A DNA stretch of 64,000 nucleotides from Cephalotus follicularis (taxonomy: Eukaryota > Streptophyta > Magnoliopsida > Oxalidales > Cephalotaceae). Under the pieces are notes generated by a model. That model searched no databases. It was not told the DNA's origin and was given only the letters and a program-made list of their open reading frames with translations. Both the position numbers and the translations under genes were made by a program. Numbering within the stretch: position 1 is the first letter of the stretch; each line of letters opens with the position of its first letter. The DNA is taken from assembly GCA_001972305.1 (NCBI GenBank), contig BDDD01000078.1:284489-348488 (forward strand). The letters run 5' to 3'. Below, piece after piece: positions 58,934-64,000 of this stretch.

Positions 58934-59250
58934 ATCGAAATGAGCAAGTGATCGACCTTATAGGTCGAAATGAATGGGTAATAGATTGAGTGGATTATTG
59001 ATTTATTTTATTGTGGTTAGTTGAAAGTGTTATTAATTGATTGGATTGTCGGTGATAGTGATTAAGTGAATGAACGACCAACTATACCGACATATATATA
59101 CATAATCAACTTCTAGGTTTCTATTAGAGTACTAGGATAATATGAATTGTATCGTATCGATATGGAATTCATCGAATGGTTGTTGATGATGAGTCGATGA
59201 GGCTATGCATCGATTATTGAATGTTGAATAAGGTGACGATCAAGAACAAG
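58934..59250. repeat. AT-rich fragment, possibly H/F-family LTR
   Basis: Non-coding. The stretch 59030-59130 (GACCAACTATACC, then a TATATATACAT run, then TTTCTATTAGAGT) resembles H around 54220-54330. It may be a piece of F's 3' LTR. The boundary with element I is not sharp; I place it near 59250. Confidence 0.4.
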
Positions 59251-60018
59251 AGAGGACTTCCAAATGGCTCAAGCAAATAATAAAACCCAAACCAGGCCTT
59301 AACACACAGATGACAAAGAGAATCCTTTGCAAAATCGTACCTGGGTATTACAACTTTGCTCTATGGACAGGATTTTAGATTGTACAGTTTTTAAAACAAA
59401 TAATCCATTATCGATAAAACCATTACCGACACAAACATTATCAGAATATACAAAACATCGAATGTCTTAGAATCTGAGCTCTAAGCCCAAATTACATAAG
59501 TATGAAACCCTTATAATATTTCTAACAATGTTCGGAACATAATAACAAGGATTAAGAGTCAATACATGACCATTACTAAAAGTAATATCATAAATCCCTA
59601 CAGCTTCAACGATGATCCTAGATCCATCCCCAAGTCGCAAGTCCAAGTCTCCAGCTACAAGCTTTCTAACTTTTCTTCCCTGCAATGAATTGCATAGGTT
59701 AGTTCCACACCCAGTATCCGATACCCATGAAGATCTACTATTCAAAGCTAGATTTAGTTCAATCGTGAACATACCTGATGTGCTCGTACCATACGAAGCA
59801 TCAGAAGAGACTACAACACCAGTAACTTGACAATCTTTCTTCCAGTGTCCAATATTGCCATACTTAAAACATGCACCCTCAGCCACCAGTAGCTTCATAC
59901 GATTCTTGGCAACAATCGCACTAGCTCCAAGCTTGCCCATCTTCTTCTTATGCTTCTTCTTACCATGTCCTTTTGCATTGATAGGCTTGAGTATGCCCTT
60001 CCCTTTAGAGGAAGACAC
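59250..60018 (-). pseudogene. Element I: gag zinc knuckle, protease and pre-integrase
   Basis: 59467-60018 (183 codons) has a Lys-rich N-terminus (GKKKHKKKMGKLGAS), the knuckle CFKYGNIGHWKKDC, and a copia protease with intact WVSDTGCGTNLCN and the downstream strand YVPNIVRNIIRVSYL. It stops at 59467. Below it, 59250-59466 carries a decayed NGLFVL-type pre-integrase segment with stops. Integrase core, RT and RNase H are missing, so the element was truncated here. The protease itself looks intact. Confidence 0.9.
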
Positions 60019-60089
60019 GGTACCACCCTTTGCTTGGGAAGACCTAGAAAAAGGAAGAAGTCAGGAGTGGGCCTTTGCCTTCCCAGAGT

Positions 60090-60679
60090 CAAAATCGCCT
60101 TAAGCCGTTTTCAACAAAGTAATTAACTCAGAAAGAGTTACTTCTATATTGTTCATATGGAAATTCAGTAAGAACTGTGAGAAAGACTTAGGACGGGGCA
60201 TAAGAATAAGATCCACAAAAAGATCGTGGTCCATAACAAAACCTAATTGAGCGAGATGCTCAATCATGCCTATCATCTTCAATCCATGATCATGGACTGA
60301 AGCTCCCTCTGGCATATGCGCCTTGAAGAGCCTGCGCAAGAGATTGAACCTCTGAGTCCTACACTCAGACCCATACATATCCTGAAGATGGAGTAGTATA
60401 ACGGATAATCTCCATCTTCTCATGCTGACGCTGTAGCTCCGGTGTCATTCCGAGAAGGGCTAAACATTGAGCTTGTTCGTCGTCCTCCAACCATTTGGCT
60501 GGACAGTCCGACTCCTCTATAGTAGGATCTACACCCACTGCAGGAGACCCCCCACTTATCACATATGCCATTTTATTGGCCGTTAGGAGGATCATGAGGT
60601 TGCAGTACCAATCATAAAAATTAGGGCCTTCTAACTTATTGGTCACTAGAATACGAGACATAGAAGATTGACAAGCCAT
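60090..60679 (-). pseudogene. Element I gag
   Basis: 60365-60679 starts MACQSSMSRILVTNKLEGPN with the copia-gag NFYDWYCNLMILL signature. A frameshift near 60365-60420 leads into 60100-60423, with the capsid helix DMYGSECRTQRFNLLRRLFK, HDHGLKMIGMIEHLAQLG and FLLNFHMNNIEVTLSEL. Together ~190 codons of a typical Ty1/copia gag. Its start lies ~2.1 kb from the primer-binding site. Confidence 0.9.
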
Positions 60680-62823
60680 TTTCTAGCAACATAGATAAGG
60701 AAATAAAATATGAGTTAGCATTTATTCAAATTTTAATATATAACAATGATAACACTTGGTATTTAGCGTTTATGGTTCCTCCCACTATTCTAATCGTATT
60801 CCATACCCCCATATGGAACTCGAGAAGTCCAACATCCTATTAGGGATTGGAATCCATCGCAATCATATTACGGACTTACTTGGGGCATAATAAACCATAA
60901 TATATCCAATGGGTAGGCTATCTTTCCAATTTGCATCTAATACAAGATGCAATCATAAAATTCAGTCTCTCGATTTAATATGGCCTTAGCTAGGGCATAA
61001 CAAACCATTAGAATCAAGATAAGTCAAACACCCACAATCTTCATTGGAATACACTAGTTTTAACACCCATATGTAGGTGTGTCCAAGTGCTAAAACATAG
61101 CCACCCTTTGCGGTGCCCAACACCAACATTGATATAGCATCCCGTAGGTTACTAGGCTCAACTAGGGCATGACAAACTAATAACCCAGGTACACCATCCA
61201 ACGGAGATTGTGAAAGGCCACGAGGAACCATTCCATGGGTTCCTACGTTTAGACTTATTATTTATTTCAGGGAATTTACGGACTCAAATTTTAATTACCG
61301 ATCCCTTAATTAATTCATTTGTTTCATTACCCAATTCCAATTAATTACAGCTTTGCATGCATGACGTGTATTAGGACTATCCTGCTTATGCACCTTGGAT
61401 TTATTTTTAAAATAAATCAATGGAATGACAAGGACCTCACTATAAGTAATGACTTGAGCATAAAGTCACTACTCGGTCTTCCTAGGTGCTATGATTAAAT
61501 CTATCTATTACATATAGCACCATGCATAAATGGCTTTCGATGGTCTTGTACTTCTCTTCTCGTCTTCTTCATCCCTCATTGCAAGGTCTTCTTTTAAAAA
61601 TGAAAATTTACATACAAATCTTTAAAGAAGAGAATACATAACAAAAGTGAGAAGAGATCTTATTCTAAAAAGGATACATAAGAGAAAATTTAAATGGTGC
61701 ATGCATGCACCTTATTACAGACCATTAATAAATGATAGATTAAATCATCAACAAAAGAAAACCAAAGCAAGGACTTGTCCTCATAGGCCATCCATTGTGC
61801 ATAAGGGTATTTAAAGTATATATCTAATATTACTTCAAAATAATACACATATGCCTCTCATAATAACCAATTATAAAATTTAAAATTATAGGTTGTTTCT
61901 AGGTCAAATTCCCACTAAATGAAGCAATGATTATTATCCTCTAAGTGCCTTAATGCAAAAATTCCAAATTTTTAGTAACAGTGTAAGTTTATGTCTAGGT
62001 GTCGAATCCTTAGGATAAAGCGTCGACGCTTAACGCCAAAACATCGACAGTTTACAACAAACCGTCAATGCTCAGCATGCGTCAACGCTTACAGCCTTAG
62101 AATTGATGCTAACAGCCTAAGCGTTGACAGTTTGCAACAAACCGTCAACGCTCAAGATAGCAAACAACGCTTAACATAAGTGCTTATGCTAGTGTCAACG
62201 CTTTAACCACAAAGCGTCGAGGCTCTAAAACTAAGCGTTGACACTTAGCACTTATGCAGTATAGCACCATGCTATAAACTGCAGTTTTTCTAGGAATTGG
62301 ACTTAGGAAATCCAATTATATGCACTGCGCAAACATTAGATAACCTTTAAAATGCACTATGCAGGTTCTAAACACAAGTCCAAAACAAAATGGCCTATGC
62401 AATTCATACATTCTTCAACCATTGTCCATAAACTAGAAATCAAAGGCATCTCCAAGGATTACATGCAAGAGTATCATGAAGCAAGAAAGTGGTTGCATTC
62501 AAGCTCCCACTGTCTCCGACTAATAGACACTTGCCCGCATATATTAAGTGCAGCAAAATCTGCACAATGCATTCCATATGTCTACGAACCGGGTCAGAAG
62601 AACTTCGAATTACATTCCAAATTGGAAACATATAGTAATACAATCCCTATGATAGTATCGGTCAAAAGAGTTTCTGAATTCCATCCAATTTCATTCAGAA
62701 ACATACAAAACACCAAATTACACTAAGGCACTTATGAATGAGTTCAACCATACAAACAAAGACTCTAATTAAAACTTTAATTAGTCATCGTCCTAGACAT
62801 GAAAAATCAACTATGACTGATGT
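60680..62823 (-). other. Element I leader, unusually long
   Basis: About 2.1 kb with no sense ORF. 60770-61260 matches the D-family leader (CCTCCCACTATTCTAATC and repeated GGGCATAACAAACCAT units at about 60880, 60990 and 61160). 61998-62260 is a GTCGAC-type array. A 124-codon antisense frame (62352-62726 plus) has no recognisable domain. Confidence 0.7.
61998..62260. repeat. GTCGAC-type array in element I leader
   Basis: About ten copies of AGCGTCGACGCTTA and decayed forms (GCGTCAACGCTT, AGCGTTGACAGTT, ACATCGACAGTT). A 27-bp piece with TTTGCAACAAACCGTCAACG is present twice (62070, 62130). Same consensus as the arrays in gypsy LTR F. Confidence 0.85.
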
Positions 62824-62841
62824 CGTAGTCTCTGATACCAC
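62824..62841 (-). other. Primer-binding site of element I
   Basis: Minus strand: LTR end CCCAACA then GTGGTATCAGAGACTACG, an excellent initiator-Met type site. Confidence 0.92.
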
Positions 62842-64000
62842 TGTTGGGAATGGTAATCCATCCCGTATAAAGAAATTGGACCATAGGGTGTTAAGGGTAC
62901 AAACAAAACTTTCTAGTTTAAACATGGCAGTAGAAGCAACCCTTAACACCACTAAAACAGGTCCAAAACAGGGAATACAGGTCATAAGGAAATCGATATC
63001 AACATCATACTTGAATTGTCATCACACATGCATGCAAATGTGATGAACATGGCGATACAAAGAAGAACAAGGAGGTCATACCGTATGGTGATGTCTCCTT
63101 CGTGTTGGCCACTGACTCCCTTGAAGCTTTGAGTTCCTTCTCCAAGATGAAACAAAGATGCTCCAAGCACCATGGTCCAAAATGACGGATGCTATGTTTT
63201 GTACCAAAAATTCGCACGCAACACTCTCTAACAATGCTCACAAAGGGAGTGTTGAAATTGATTGATGTTGTCAATTACAATCCAACCTAGGTTAGTACCA
63301 AGCTTGGTGAATGAAATCAGTGAAGGGATTCACGAGTATTGGATGCCTTTCAGCAATTTCACACACACTCTGTTTTATGCCAATAGGTTGCGCATGATGT
63401 GGCATGCACCAACCCCCACACAAATCGCGCACAACATGCTCCATGTCGCACATCATGACGCTTCCTCTAAGGAAACCTCATCCCATGATGGTGACGTGCT
63501 CCCCTCAATCCTCTCTGAGAAGGAAAATCGGGTAGGAGTGGGAGAAGAGCGTGCCCAGGTCGCATGCCCAAGTAATGAGCCCGCGTTGGGGCACTAAGCG
63601 TCAACGCTTTTGCCAAACACATTGACGCTTTGACATGGTTAAGTGTCAATGCTTTCTCCAAAGGCGTCGACGCTTAGACATGCTGGCCTTTACATATGTC
63701 AAAAATGAGTCCAACTCATTCTTTGTACGACACATGTACACTTCTCCCAGAAAACAGCCAATAATAAGTCCTACTCATTTTAGTAATGCCACATATCCCT
63801 TCAAATATTAATTAAATAAGATCAAGCAAATGTGTCACCATTTAACGATAACACAATTCACAAAATCTACCTAACAAATATTTGATTTTCTAATTGTCAC
63901 CAAGACTAAATATGTCTAACATATTTATGAAGAAATCACTGAAGGGCAGGGAACCTTTAAAATCTCGGTTAATATTGGTGGTGTTCATAAATTACCAAAA
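62842..64000 (-). repeat. Element I 5' LTR (partial, runs off the window)
   Basis: Starts TGTTGGGAATGG on the plus strand next to the primer-binding site. Its other end is beyond 64000. A small GTCGAC-type array lies at 63595-63680. No credible ORF. Confidence 0.88.
63595..63680. repeat. GTCGAC-type array in element I LTR
   Basis: Four copies: AAGCGTCAACGCTT, ACATTGACGCTT, AAGTGTCAATGCTT and GGCGTCGACGCTTA, spaced ~20 bp. Three show the GTCGAC core decayed at CpG. Confidence 0.85.

Noticed and set aside
62352-62726. 124-codon plus-strand ORF in the element I leader
   Set aside because: Antisense to the element, no recognised domain, no second copy in the window to test conservation.
1-64000. 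Host protein-coding genes
   Set aside because: Every frame with recognisable similarity is retrotransposon gag or pol; no exon-like frames with splice signals or host domains were seen.

Overview
The window is plant nuclear DNA made almost entirely of LTR retrotransposons. All coding remnants are Ty3/gypsy (chromovirus-like) or Ty1/copia gag-pol, the primer-binding sites match plant initiator-methionine tRNA primers (TGGTATCAGAG type), and the LTRs are long (mostly 2.5-2.9 kb). I see no host gene, rRNA, tRNA or CRISPR array. It looks like heterochromatic intergenic DNA of a large-genome flowering plant; I cannot name the species. Element letters (A-I) are mine.

Left part (1-34083). Gypsy element A lies on the minus strand: 5' LTR 31362-34083, decayed gag-pol 26603-31189, 3' LTR 26427-26548 plus 1-2028, running off the left edge. 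Its 3' LTR was split by gypsy element B (2029-26426, minus, 5-bp duplication CCCAA). B was later split by copia element D (11034-21188, plus) in RNase H, and by the short internally deleted gypsy element C (8653-10776, plus) at the start of integrase. A further A-family LTR, E (4611-7401), sits between the end of B pol and B's polypurine tract.

Middle (34084-46779). A D-family copia tandem on the minus strand reads, high to low coordinate, pol end - LTR - complete internal region - LTR - leader. Each LTR has a primer-binding site on one side and a polypurine tract on the other, so two LTRs are shared by three internal segments. Element A inserted into the left internal segment and element F into the right one.

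Right part (46780-64000). Gypsy element F (plus) has a 5' LTR 46780-49456 and a decayed gag at 58221-58900. Solo LTR G (49517-58188) sits in its leader, and gypsy element H (52057-57799) is nested inside G. The right end is copia element I (minus), related to D: pol remnant and gag 59250-60680, a 2.1-kb leader, and a 5' LTR from 62842 past the window end.

No element looks autonomous. Stops, frameshifts and lost catalytic residues are widespread and several stops fit C-to-T change. The most unusual signal is a set of interspersed arrays of short palindromic GTCGAC-cored motifs, found in gypsy LTRs (A, E, F, H) and in the LTR and leader of a copia element (I). TGAGTCA-like arrays (D, H), twin GC hairpins and three minisatellites (H) are further structures that gag-pol annotation does not explain.
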